Below are positions 32,740 through 41,291 of a stretch of DNA of 64,000 nt, piece by piece. Position numbers and translations under genes: made by a program. Where the stretch lies: NCBI RefSeq assembly GCF_028281565.1, contig NZ_JANQJQ010000021.1, positions 372,001 through 436,000 on the forward strand. Direction: 5' to 3'. Every line of letters begins with the position of its first letter. The first letter of the stretch is position 1. The stretch is from Seonamhaeicola sp. GTDB taxonomy: Bacteria; Bacteroidota; Bacteroidia; Flavobacteriales; Flavobacteriaceae. Under the pieces are notes generated by a model. That model saw only the letters and a list, made by a program, of their open reading frames with translations. It searched no databases and was not told the DNA's origin.

Positions 32740-33192
32740 TTATTTTTCAAATGCCTTCTTTTTTGCCAACAGGATATGGTCGCAAACCAATACCAATTCA
32801 TCACGTTGGTTAAAGATCTCCACATGCTCGTTCACATGTCCTAAATGCGGGTGTTTAGAGTCTTTCTTTTCGCTTATGGTTACAACCACTCTGATGGTGT
32901 CACCAATATGTACGGGTTTAATGAAACGCAACCGGTCATAGCCTTTTGAAAATGCTTCGGGATTGATTTCCGTAGCGGTCATGCCGATGCCAACGGCAAA
33001 GGTCAAAGTCCCATGGGCAATACGTTGCTTGAATGGTTGGGTGGCACACCACTCTGCATCCATATGATGCGGGAAGAAATCACCGGTATGCCCTGCATGT
33101 ACCACAAAATCGGTTTCTGTAATGGTACGCCCTAAAGTTTCTCTTTTATGGCCCAGTTCATAGTCTTCGTAAAATTGTGATTTTATATGCAT
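32740..33192 (-). CDS. MaoC family (R)-hydratase/dehydratase
   Basis: A 150-residue cytoplasmic hotdog-fold protein. The hydratase 2 signature is '[33 protein letters not shown]', containing the expected D-x4-H catalytic pair. Family members hydrate or dehydrate 2-enoyl-CoA thioesters. It lies between a Gfo/Idh/MocA oxidoreductase (11 bases upstream) and a GH29 gene. With the CoA-transferases in the same operon this supports a CoA-thioester pathway for a sugar-derived acid; the acid is not known. Confidence 0.92.
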   Translation of the reverse strand: MHIKSQFYEDYELGHKRETLGRTITETDFVVHAGHTGDFFPHHMDAEWCATQPFKQRIAHGTLTFAVGIGMTATEINPEAFSKGYDRLRFIKPVHIGDTIRVVVTISEKKDSKHPHLGHVNEHVEIFNQRDELVLVCDHILLAKKKAFEK

Positions 33193-33203
33193 AATTTTTT
33201 CTT

Positions 33204-34274
33204 TTAAATATTATAAATGGGTGTAACTCCGCCGTCATTATTCGAATCGTAAGCGGCTTCAACAATGGCCATGGAATGCACTACATCCTCAACGCTGGTA
33301 TGAAGTACATCAGATGTCCCTTCGACATAGCGCATCAGAGAGGCCATAGTACCAACAAAGGCATCGGGGAACCAGGAACCTTCCAAATCAACTTCCTCCC
33401 ATTTTGGAGCTTCGCCTTCCTTTATAATACAATACTGAAAGAGGTCAGGTTTTCCGTTAGGATAATCCAATAGCAGGCCAATTCTGGCCTTAATAGCCCC
33501 TTTGGTACCTTCCCATTTTACAAAGCTTTCCTGGTTCTTTTCTCCAAAATTATGGTCGTGATTCGTATTGATAATGGCCCGCATGGAATCGCTGTAATCC
33601 ATAATGGTCGTGGTCCTGGTAGACGACATGGTTTTTGCAGGATTCTTTAGGGTTTTGGAATATACCTTTTTAGGGTTTCCTAAGAACGACCTTATTAAAT
33701 CTATGTAGTGAATACTGTGCTGTTGAATTTCCAAACGCGGATGATTCACCACATTAGGGAAGTATTCCCATGGCGTATAAATAGATAACCGGACTTCAAA
33801 GTCGTATAACTCGCCAATAAATCCATTTTCAATTAAATATTTTGCAGCCATGATATAAGGTGCGAAACGCATCTGGCAGTTGATAGCGGCTTTTAATTTT
33901 TTTCTACGACAGACTTCCAGGATCTCCAGGGTTTGTTCATAATAATCGCCCATAGGTTTTTGGATCAACACCGCAGCTTCATCCGGTAATAATTCAAGTG
34001 TTGCTACAAACTGATTGGGCATTAATGTTAAGTCGAACACAGCATTTTCCGGGGCATCTGCAATCATATCCTGAACAGAATCATACACATTGGGAATGTT
34101 AAACGTTTCTGCTACATCTATAGCACGTTGCTTAGTCCTATTGGTGATCCCGGCAACGTTAAAGCCTGCTTTTTTATAGGCAGGCAAATGGGCATCACGA
34201 ACAATACCACCGGCGCCAATAATGTAAATGGGCCTGTTTTCTTTAGGTAATTCCGGTTTATAAATTAATTCCAT
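33204..34274 (-). CDS. Gfo/Idh/MocA family oxidoreductase
   Basis: A 356-residue NAD(P)-dependent dehydrogenase. The Rossmann motif is '[20 protein letters not shown]' (residues about 18-37). The EKP motif of the family is replaced by QKP ('[11 protein letters not shown]', near residue 105), which may alter cofactor or substrate handling. '[16 protein letters not shown]' supplies the catalytic His. It probably oxidises a sugar or sugar acid that enters through the adjacent transporter. It starts two bases behind the first SBP-like gene, so the operon is very compact. Confidence 0.92.
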   Translation of the reverse strand: MELIYKPELPKENRPIYIIGAGGIVRDAHLPAYKKAGFNVAGITNRTKQRAIDVAETFNIPNVYDSVQDMIADAPENAVFDLTLMPNQFVATLELLPDEAAVLIQKPMGDYYEQTLEILEVCRRKKLKAAINCQMRFAPYIMAAKYLIENGFIGELYDFEVRLSIYTPWEYFPNVVNHPRLEIQQHSIHYIDLIRSFLGNPKKVYSKTLKNPAKTMSSTRTTTIMDYSDSMRAIINTNHDHNFGEKNQESFVKWEGTKGAIKARIGLLLDYPNGKPDLFQYCIIKEGEAPKWEEVDLEGSWFPDAFVGTMASLMRYVEGTSDVLHTSVEDVVHSMAIVEAAYDSNNDGGVTPIYNI

Positions 34275-34276
34275 AA

Positions 34277-35509
34277 CTACATATTTTCTATTTGATCGAT
34301 TTCTTTTTGAGCCCTGTCCAAAATGGTTTTAATAGCTTCCGAAGTATTGATGACGTCTAAAACTAACTGATCAATCACATTGGCAATATCTGACCAATTG
34401 CTCTTTCTAGGTAATGATCTGGTATTTTGATGTAAAGCTTCTAATTTGTAATAATATGGTACTTCTTTGTTCACATCGGCGTCGTACCAGGTGGATTTTC
34501 TACAGCCGATAGCCCCTTCTAAAGTCAACAGTTTATCATTTTGGGCATTAACCGCAAACCTGATAAATTCATAGGCCAGATCCTTGTGTTTACTGCCACT
34601 GCCAATAACGTACATCCAGTAGGCATTTAAGGAAGCACCTTCGCCATTTGGTCCTGCCGGAACATTGGCTATATCTACTTTCCCTTTTACCTTAGAATCT
34701 TCTAAAAACTCGCACATAGAAGCAAACCCAAACCAATTGACCATCATAGCTAAATTGCCATTGGCAAACGCCATACCTGATTTTACCGAGTCAAAATCAC
34801 GTGAATCCGGGTGGATAGCATTGGTGTTTTTCAGGGCCTTTCGATAGAATGCCATGCCTTCAATGGCAGCATTTGAATTTAGTTTTATCTTTTTATTGTC
34901 ATCAAATAACTCACCACCCCGTGTCCAGAGTTGTAAACAAAAGTCAAAAACCGTGTTATGACCGTCAGGGTAAGCAGCAAAGGTGGTGCCGTATAAATTT
35001 TGTTCCGGCCTGTTGAAAAATTCAGCAATTTGCATGAGGTCCTCCCAGGTTTTGGGAATTTCCAGCGGTTTGCCATATTTACCGTAATAGTCAACACCCT
35101 CTTCTATCGATTCGAACAGGTCCTTTCTGTATATCAGGCATTCAGGGCCATTGTGAAAAGGAAGGGCAACGGTTTTATCATCAAACTCCTGCTTATAAAG
35201 TAAGGATCTTGACCATCCGTCCGGGAAATCTTCCGGAGGATCGTTTTCTATATATGGTGTTAAATTTTCTATTGCTTCCGAAGCATAGGCTTCAGTAATC
35301 CAATCGGTATTTATTAAAGATACGTCCCAAGTGCCCTTTTTTAAACCTTCGTCTTTTAGGATAGTATCGTATAAAGGATGCAAATCAAGAGGAACAGCTT
35401 CCAATGTTAAATCACAACCGGTTTCCGAACAAAACGCATCCCAGATTTTAGCTATGGTTGATTCAAAAGCATCAAATTTTCGTACCGCAATTCTGAATGT
35501 TTCTGCCAT
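34277..35509 (-). CDS. ABC-type sugar-binding-protein homologue without signal peptide (1)
   Basis: A 410-residue protein with the fold of extracellular solute-binding protein family 1 (maltose-binding-like). The first strand 'FRIAVRKFDAFESTIAKIWDAF' begins at residue 5 and 'IPKTWEDLMQIAEFF' and 'GYxxWTRGGE'-like segments follow. No signal peptide, lipobox or membrane segment precedes it, and the start codon overlaps the stop of the CoA-transferase gene by one base, so a longer exported form is unlikely. No ABC permease or ATPase gene is present in the window. It should therefore be cytoplasmic, perhaps as a subunit that binds the substrate for the adjacent CaiB protein. Confidence 0.88.
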   Translation of the reverse strand: MAETFRIAVRKFDAFESTIAKIWDAFCSETGCDLTLEAVPLDLHPLYDTILKDEGLKKGTWDVSLINTDWITEAYASEAIENLTPYIENDPPEDFPDGWSRSLLYKQEFDDKTVALPFHNGPECLIYRKDLFESIEEGVDYYGKYGKPLEIPKTWEDLMQIAEFFNRPEQNLYGTTFAAYPDGHNTVFDFCLQLWTRGGELFDDNKKIKLNSNAAIEGMAFYRKALKNTNAIHPDSRDFDSVKSGMAFANGNLAMMVNWFGFASMCEFLEDSKVKGKVDIANVPAGPNGEGASLNAYWMYVIGSGSKHKDLAYEFIRFAVNAQNDKLLTLEGAIGCRKSTWYDADVNKEVPYYYKLEALHQNTRSLPRKSNWSDIANVIDQLVLDVINTSEAIKTILDRAQKEIDQIENM

Positions 35510-36654
35510 TATTCCGGAATTAATTCGTTTATGATACTTTGCGTATGCTCACCCAGTGCAGGGGAACCTAAAGGTGATTTCAAAATATCACCGTCAATTC
35601 TAATGGGGCAACGTGTGGTTTCGTATTCAAAGCCATCTCCCATTCTGACATTCTGGATCATATCCAGGACTTTAAAGCCTTCCAATTCAAAAAGCTCCTC
35701 CCAATTCATAACACTGGCACACCAAATATCGGCAGGTTCTAAAATAGATAACCAATGTTCGGTATTTTCCTGTAAAAGAGTAGTTGCCAGTAAATCTTTA
35801 ATTTCATCCCTTCGGTCATACCAACTTGCAACCTCCTGAAACTCAACCAGCTTGCCGTTGCCCAGTAATTCCCCTAAAAAAGGAATGGAGCCCATAGCCA
35901 GTGCCAGGTATCCATCAGCTGTTTGGTAAACCCCATAAGGAGCTCCTAAATAAGCATGAGCACTATTGCTTTTAGGACGGATAGTTGGCTGACCGCCATC
36001 GTGATAAAATGTGGTGATAGATTCAAATTGGAAGTCTAAAATAGATTCCAGCATACTCACGGATACTTTACTGCCTTCCCCGGTTTTAGAACGTTTTAAC
36101 AAGGCCGCTAAAATACCTTGCACTAAATGGGCTCCTGATAAAATATCGGCGATGGCCAAACCAATAGGCGTGGGGCCATTGCCCTCATTGCCGCTCAACC
36201 AGGTCAAACCGGATAAAGATTGCAATAATAGATCCTGACCAGGTTTTGATGCCCATGGGCCTTCAGAACCGTATCCTGAAATTTCGCCGTAAACTATTCC
36301 TGGGTTTATTTTTTTAATAATGTCATAATCCAGGCCAAGTCTATCAATAACACCCGGACGGAAATTATGAACCAACACGTCGGCTTGCTCTATGAGTTTT
36401 AAAACACGTTGTTTGTCAATGTCGTTTTTTAAATCGGCCTGAAAGCTTTCCTTGTTTCTGTTGATCGCTCTAAAAACAGAGGATTCTCCATTTAAAATAG
36501 TATTTGAAACATATAATTGACGGCAAATATCACCAGTTTCAGGACGTTCAACTTTAATCACGCGAGCTCCCAGATCGGCTAATCGCAATGTTGCCGAAGG
36601 CGCTGATAAAAACTGGCTTAAGTCTATAATTAATATATCTTCTAATGGTTTCAT
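35509..36654 (-). CDS. CaiB/BaiF family CoA-transferase (1)
   Basis: A 381-residue class III CoA-transferase. '[20 protein letters not shown]' near the N-terminus and '[17 protein letters not shown]' are typical. Asp170 in 'AIADILSG' aligns with the catalytic aspartate of formyl-CoA transferase and CaiB. The enzyme should transfer CoA between carboxylic acids. It is one of two adjacent paralogues (about half identical by eye); class III enzymes act as interlocked dimers, so a heterodimer of the two is possible. It overlaps the SBP-like gene by one base. Confidence 0.93.
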   Translation of the reverse strand: MKPLEDILIIDLSQFLSAPSATLRLADLGARVIKVERPETGDICRQLYVSNTILNGESSVFRAINRNKESFQADLKNDIDKQRVLKLIEQADVLVHNFRPGVIDRLGLDYDIIKKINPGIVYGEISGYGSEGPWASKPGQDLLLQSLSGLTWLSGNEGNGPTPIGLAIADILSGAHLVQGILAALLKRSKTGEGSKVSVSMLESILDFQFESITTFYHDGGQPTIRPKSNSAHAYLGAPYGVYQTADGYLALAMGSIPFLGELLGNGKLVEFQEVASWYDRRDEIKDLLATTLLQENTEHWLSILEPADIWCASVMNWEELFELEGFKVLDMIQNVRMGDGFEYETTRCPIRIDGDILKSPLGSPALGEHTQSIINELIPE

Positions 36655-36660
36655 ATGTTA

Positions 36661-37803
36661 CTATAGATTAAATTCTTTGATAATGTCTTCAGTATGCTGA
36701 CCTACTCTTGGGGCGGGCTTACTTGCAAAAACACGCTCATCATTCACCCGAATAGGACAACGTGTAGTATGCACTTCCTCACCCGAAAGTAATTGTAGTT
36801 TTTGGTCCCATTGTAATACTTTATAGGCATCATGATTCAATAAGGTTTTATAATCAAAAACATCTGAGCACCAAATACCTTCTTGTTCCAAAATATCAAG
36901 CCAATGGGCCGTAGTTTCTTTTATTAGGAAGGAACGCAGGATATCCATGATGTCATCACGTTTTGTGAACCAGGAATCTGAATCTGTATATTCGGCTAAT
37001 TTATCGCATTGCAATACCTCGCCAAGTTTTAGCAGGGATCCCATGGCTAAGGCCAAATAACCATCTTTGGTTTTGTAAATACCGTAAGGCGCCCCCAGAT
37101 AAGCATGTGCAGACCCTTGCTTAGCCCGTACCGGTTGTTGGTTTCCGTCGTTTAAATAGGTTGTGATCACTTCAAACTGAAAATCTAAAGTAGATTCCAA
37201 TAAACTGACTTCAACCAAAGCTCCTTGCCCGGTTTTTTCTTTTCTAATAAGGCTTGCCAAAATACCATGTGCCAGATGCGTTCCGGTTATTAAATCAGAT
37301 AAAGCAGCACCTACCGGAACAGGATTATCGTCTTTATTACCGGTTAAGTTGGCGAAACCCGACATACACTGGATTAAAAGATCCTGCCCCGGTTTTTTAG
37401 CCCAGGGCCCAACAGTGCCGTATCCGGTAACGGTGGCATAGACCAATTTTGGATTTAGTTGTTGAACTGTGTTGTAATCCAAACCTATTTTTTCCATAAC
37501 ACCCGGACGAAAATTATGGGTCATCACATCCGCCTGTGCAATGAGTTTTTTTACACGTTCTAAATCGTCTGGGTCTTTCAGATTGGCAGCATAAGAATCT
37601 TTATTTCGGTTTACAGTATGAAACACTAAACTGCTTCCGTCTAAAAATAAATTTTTTAATGCAATTTGTCTTCCGGCTTCTCCTTCAACGGGTCTTTCAA
37701 TTTTAATAACGCGTGCTCCAAGGTCGGCCAATTTTAAACCGGCCGAAGGCCCTGCCATAAATTGTGCAAACTCTAATACTAAAAGTCCTTCTAATGGTCG
37801 CAT
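36661..37803 (-). CDS. CaiB/BaiF family CoA-transferase (2)
   Basis: A 380-residue paralogue of the preceding CaiB protein. It has the same start pattern ('[20 protein letters not shown]', '[17 protein letters not shown]') and the catalytic Asp170 in 'ALSDLITG'. It is placed six bases before CaiB(1) and four bases after the second SBP-like gene, so the order is SBP-CaiB-CaiB-SBP. Donor and acceptor acids are unknown. Both copies keep the catalytic aspartate, so neither is an obvious inactive partner. Confidence 0.93.
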   Translation of the reverse strand: MRPLEGLLVLEFAQFMAGPSAGLKLADLGARVIKIERPVEGEAGRQIALKNLFLDGSSLVFHTVNRNKDSYAANLKDPDDLERVKKLIAQADVMTHNFRPGVMEKIGLDYNTVQQLNPKLVYATVTGYGTVGPWAKKPGQDLLIQCMSGFANLTGNKDDNPVPVGAALSDLITGTHLAHGILASLIRKEKTGQGALVEVSLLESTLDFQFEVITTYLNDGNQQPVRAKQGSAHAYLGAPYGIYKTKDGYLALAMGSLLKLGEVLQCDKLAEYTDSDSWFTKRDDIMDILRSFLIKETTAHWLDILEQEGIWCSDVFDYKTLLNHDAYKVLQWDQKLQLLSGEEVHTTRCPIRVNDERVFASKPAPRVGQHTEDIIKEFNL

Positions 37804-37807
37804 TTCT

Positions 37808-38959
37808 TTAGATTTCTAACGATTTTTTATACAATTCATTTAATTGAGAAAGTAAGGCTTTTTCATCGCCGCCGTTGATCAGGTACTCCCTTATTGGAGC
37901 ACCGGCTCTATCCTGAAAATACATATGTCCGTTATAACGTGGTCTTAAAAATGCCCGGTCTAATGCCGGTAATGTATTTTTAAAGAAATCGGCTGATGCT
38001 TCGTTGGTATGTGCATCGGTCCAGGCTTTTCTGTGTCCCGGTTGTCCGCCATTATCAAAGAATACCGTTTTTTGACAGGCTTCAGAACCCGTATACTCTA
38101 CATATTTCATTACGGTTTCTATGGCTTTCGATTGAGCCGAAACGGCCAAACCGGTACCTCCTAAAGTTGAGATAGCACCAACACCATTAATTTCTACCAT
38201 ATCATGGAAGTGTAGCAATTTACGGGCATAGCCTTCTCTGCTGTAATTTGTATAGCCATAGGCCCAGGGACAATAAGCGTATGTATCAGTTTGAGTCATA
38301 GCTTCATAGATTTGAATGGGGTTCCAGTCAAATATTTGAGTATCCATTTCAACTGCCAATGTTCTTAACATTTTTAATGCTCTCACACCAATTTCTTCAC
38401 TAACAACGTAGTCAGAAGATGTACAAACCTCTTCGCCTAAATTACAGCACATCATGTAGAAATTCATTAAAGTGTCTTGAGGTATCCCTGGCATAATGAC
38501 CAGCCCTTGTTTGGCAAGTGCTAATAAATCATCATAGGTTTCAGGTAATTTTAACCCCTTTTCTTTAAATATGTCCGGACGACTGGAAGCCACTGGTGTA
38601 GCGGCATCAACTGCCAGAGCCCATTGATGTCCGTTAGACGAATAACTTTCGTGTGAACGCCCCACCGTATTATCTTCGAGGTCTTTCAAAAAATCTTTAG
38701 GAAGGTATTCATCTAAAGGTAAGATTACATTATTTTTTCCTGCAAACCCTGCCCAGGGATGATCAATGATCAGTAAATCGTATCGTTTTGCCAATTGATC
38801 AATGGGTTCATCTGCGAACGCCTGTAACGAACGCTTCTCCCAAACAATATCTACATTTGGGTTTAATTCACAAAAACGTTGCGCTGTGGCTACCACAGAA
38901 GTAAATCCTCTACTGTGGTTCCATGTAATTCCTTTTAATTGTACACGCTCTGTACTCAT
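37808..38959 (-). CDS. ABC-type sugar-binding-protein homologue without signal peptide (2)
   Basis: A 383-residue family 1 solute-binding-protein homologue. The fold starts almost at once ('[26 protein letters not shown]'), with '[15 protein letters not shown]' in the middle and '[24 protein letters not shown]' late. There is no signal sequence. It contains six cysteines, including '[11 protein letters not shown]', unusual for a periplasmic binding protein in this group and consistent with a cytoplasmic location. It is clearly divergent from the first copy. It is the first gene of the operon, with a 235-base gap to rhaT upstream. Confidence 0.87.
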   Translation of the reverse strand: MSTERVQLKGITWNHSRGFTSVVATAQRFCELNPNVDIVWEKRSLQAFADEPIDQLAKRYDLLIIDHPWAGFAGKNNVILPLDEYLPKDFLKDLEDNTVGRSHESYSSNGHQWALAVDAATPVASSRPDIFKEKGLKLPETYDDLLALAKQGLVIMPGIPQDTLMNFYMMCCNLGEEVCTSSDYVVSEEIGVRALKMLRTLAVEMDTQIFDWNPIQIYEAMTQTDTYAYCPWAYGYTNYSREGYARKLLHFHDMVEINGVGAISTLGGTGLAVSAQSKAIETVMKYVEYTGSEACQKTVFFDNGGQPGHRKAWTDAHTNEASADFFKNTLPALDRAFLRPRYNGHMYFQDRAGAPIREYLINGGDEKALLSQLNELYKKSLEI

Positions 38960-39194
38960 TTTATAATTTTTATTATCTATTGGTTGAAAACTTGTAATTT
39001 ATTGCACCTGCTTTAGTTTCGATAAATTTCATTTTTGGACCGATGACGATGACCAATGACCGAAGTATTGAAATACTGGCAGAAAGTTCAGTCCTCCGTC
39101 TTCTGTCTTCTGTCTTTCTTCTATTCTCCATTTCTCATCGAATTTCACTCTAAACTTAACCTTAATATATTTTTAAGGCATATTGATTTCATTT
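38960..39194. other. Leader of the SBP-CaiB operon with short tandem repeats
   Basis: This 235-base gap contains GACC/GATGAC repeats at about 39038-39063 and a pyrimidine-rich tract with three tandem copies of GTCTTCT (39098-39118), with no open reading frame. The promoter of the operon should lie here, but I find no clear TAnnTTTG element on the minus strand close to the start. Confidence 0.4.
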
Positions 39195-40265
39195 TTAATG
39201 ACCGTTTGTAACATCTGTTCCCAATTTACTGCCATAAGCAATGATGATGAATGAGACCACCAAAACCACTAATGCGATTACCAATGTAAAATAGGTGCGT
39301 TTGGTAACTTGTTTCCATTCTTTTAGTACAATGCCCACTACATAGCTGAAAAAGATAAGCATAGACATATGTAATACCCAACTGGCAAATTTGTAAGCCC
39401 CCATTTGTACATGTCCAATACCGTAGAAAAAGAACTGCCCATACCATAAGGCCCCGCTTAAAACGGACATTCCCAAGTTTAGATAGTAGTTCTGTTTGCC
39501 AACACCTTTAATGTCAACAAGCTCTTTTAAAGTTTTGTTCTTTATACCGACAACAGTAAACCATATAAAGTTGGTTATGAATGCGCCTCCGGTTGAGAGG
39601 ATCAGGTTGGCATTTCCTTCAAAGTTTCCGGCACCATAGTCACCTGCAATCTGCGCCACAGGGTCTCCAACTTCTAAAGAAATACCAAAAACAGCCGATA
39701 ATACTCCCGCAATAATGGTCAGTGTTAGCCCTTTTTTCATGTTGAAGGTGAGAGGTTCACCACCATTGGCGTTATTATTTTTTAGATCTTTTTCCTTTCT
39801 GTATCCCGCAACCCCACAAATAATGATACCAATTAAAGCCATAAACATACCGAAGAAAATGGTGTAACCTCCCGGCCCATTAAGTTTTTCCATAAAAGTA
39901 CCGTGCATAATTAAGGGTACAATGGTTCCTAAAATGGCTGATATTCCAATAGAAATGGTATAGGTTAGGGAATAACCTATGTGACGTATGGCAAAACCAA
40001 AACACATGCCGCCAAAACCGTAAATGGCACCTAAAAGTGTGGCGTTAAATAATACTTCGGAAGAGGCATCATTAAAAACATCCATTAAGTTAGGCACTGT
40101 TAAAAAACCAATTAGGAATGGAAAAATAAACCATGCAAAAGAGGCCTGAACGATCCAGTAGGAGTCCCAGGACCATTTTTTTACTTTCTGAAATGGGACA
40201 TAGCAGGTAGATGCGGCAACACCTCCTACAGCATGAATTAAGGTTCCTAAAATTGGATTTGCCAT
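39195..40265 (-). CDS. RhaT-like sugar:proton symporter
   Basis: From the ATG at 40265 the protein has 356 residues and ten hydrophobic helices. It is homologous to L-rhamnose-proton symporter RhaT ('GTLIHAVGGVAASTCYVPFQKVKKWSWDSYW', 'GAIYGFGGMCFGFAIRHIGYSLTYTI'). RhaT homologues import 6-deoxy sugars, so L-rhamnose, L-fucose or a related sugar freed by the exported enzymes is a sensible cargo. A longer frame from 40322 would add residues that overlap the iclR promoter. It is divergent from iclR and its promoter region contains a candidate IclR operator. Confidence 0.92.
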   Translation of the reverse strand: MANPILGTLIHAVGGVAASTCYVPFQKVKKWSWDSYWIVQASFAWFIFPFLIGFLTVPNLMDVFNDASSEVLFNATLLGAIYGFGGMCFGFAIRHIGYSLTYTISIGISAILGTIVPLIMHGTFMEKLNGPGGYTIFFGMFMALIGIIICGVAGYRKEKDLKNNNANGGEPLTFNMKKGLTLTIIAGVLSAVFGISLEVGDPVAQIAGDYGAGNFEGNANLILSTGGAFITNFIWFTVVGIKNKTLKELVDIKGVGKQNYYLNLGMSVLSGALWYGQFFFYGIGHVQMGAYKFASWVLHMSMLIFFSYVVGIVLKEWKQVTKRTYFTLVIALVVLVVSFIIIAYGSKLGTDVTNGH

Positions 40266-40283
40266 AATATTTGGTTTAGTTGA

Positions 40284-40314
40284 TTTATATGCAAAAATAT
40301 ATTTTATATATGAA
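40284..40314. promoter_or_regulatory. Candidate IclR operator 1 (rhaT/iclR intergenic)
   Basis: TTTATATGCAAA, seven bases, TTTATATATGAA. The arms are inverted imperfectly, and both match the arms of the perfect repeat at 41220-41250 (11 of 12 and 10 of 12) at the same spacing. It sits 19 bases before the rhaT start and 54 bases before the iclR start. Confidence 0.6.
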
Positions 40315-40367
40315 GTAAACAAAAAATTGGAATAGTTTTATTAATATTGTGTAATTCAATAAACAAA

Positions 40368-41135
40368 ATGGCAGATAGTAACACAGTAAAATATAATGCC
40401 CCGGCATTAGATAAAGGATTAGATATTTTAGAATACCTATCAAAAGAGGGTATTCCTTTAACCCAGGCAGAGATCGCCCAGGGTATTAACAGAACACCTA
40501 GTGAAATTTACAGGATGCTGGTTTGTTTAGAAGAAAGAGGCTATGTTGTAAGAGGCGTTAATGCCGGGAAATACCGGCTTTCATTAAAAATGTATAGCCT
40601 ATCTCATACCCATACGCCTTTTGATGAATTAAAACGTGTAGCGCGTTATCCCATGCAATTGCTTTCCGAAAAAACAAGACAATCCTGCCATTTGAGCATT
40701 ATGAATAATGACCAGTTGTTGGTAATCTCCCAGGTTAGAAGTCCGAGTGCTGTTTCTTTATCTATAGAAGAAGGTACGCACTTTCCATTGTCTATGACTT
40801 CTTCCGGAGTGACTATTTTATCCATGTTTTCAAAGAAAAGACGCAAAGAAATTCTATCCAGAGATACCCATTTCAAGGCATGGGATAAAGACAAACGAGA
40901 AGCCTTGAATACTGAAATAGATAAGGTGGCAGAAATGGGATACCGTTATTCCGATAGTAAGCTGACCAGTGGTGTTACGGATATTGCTGTCCCCATTGGG
41001 AACAAATCCGAGTTAAGAGCCGTATTAGCTATTTCAGTGTTTAGCTCAACCTTACACGAAGAGTTGAATGTAGACACCATCATTTCTAACCTCAAACAGA
41101 CCCAGGAAGATATCAATAAATTAATTGGAGGTTAG
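40368..41135 (+). CDS. IclR family transcriptional regulator
   Basis: From the ATG at 40368 the protein has 255 residues. An N-terminal winged helix ('PALDKGLDILEYLSKEGIPLTQAEIAQGINRTPSEIYRML') is followed by the GAF-like effector domain ('FPLSMTSSGVTILSMF', 'YRYSDSKLTSGVTDIAVPI'). IclR-type regulators commonly control sugar-acid catabolism and respond to a pathway intermediate. It lies between rhaT (divergent) and the GH2-ECH-ALDH genes (same strand), both with a matching inverted repeat in front. Confidence 0.94.
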   Translation: MADSNTVKYNAPALDKGLDILEYLSKEGIPLTQAEIAQGINRTPSEIYRMLVCLEERGYVVRGVNAGKYRLSLKMYSLSHTHTPFDELKRVARYPMQLLSEKTRQSCHLSIMNNDQLLVISQVRSPSAVSLSIEEGTHFPLSMTSSGVTILSMFSKKRRKEILSRDTHFKAWDKDKREALNTEIDKVAEMGYRYSDSKLTSGVTDIAVPIGNKSELRAVLAISVFSSTLHEELNVDTIISNLKQTQEDINKLIGG

Positions 41136-41219
41136 TCCGGGCTTATTTATCTGGGTAAGGCTTTAATTCTTGTAATTATTTAATTGTATAGTTTTTGTCA
41201 AGTTACTTTATTAATTATT

Positions 41220-41250
41220 TTTATATGTAAATGGTATTTTTACATATAAA
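41220..41250. promoter_or_regulatory. Candidate IclR operator 2 (upstream of cytoplasmic GH2)
   Basis: TTTATATGTAAA and TTTACATATAAA are perfect 12-base inverted arms with a seven-base spacer. The centre lies 57 bases before the GH2 start. The arms match the repeat in front of rhaT, so one regulator probably binds both. Confidence 0.65.
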
Positions 41251-41291
41251 TTAATAAAAACTAAAACTCGATTAAAATAGATTAGCATTAA

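Noticed and set aside
34277-38959. An ordinary ABC sugar transporter operon
   Set aside because: No permease or ATPase gene accompanies the binding-protein homologues and both lack export signals.
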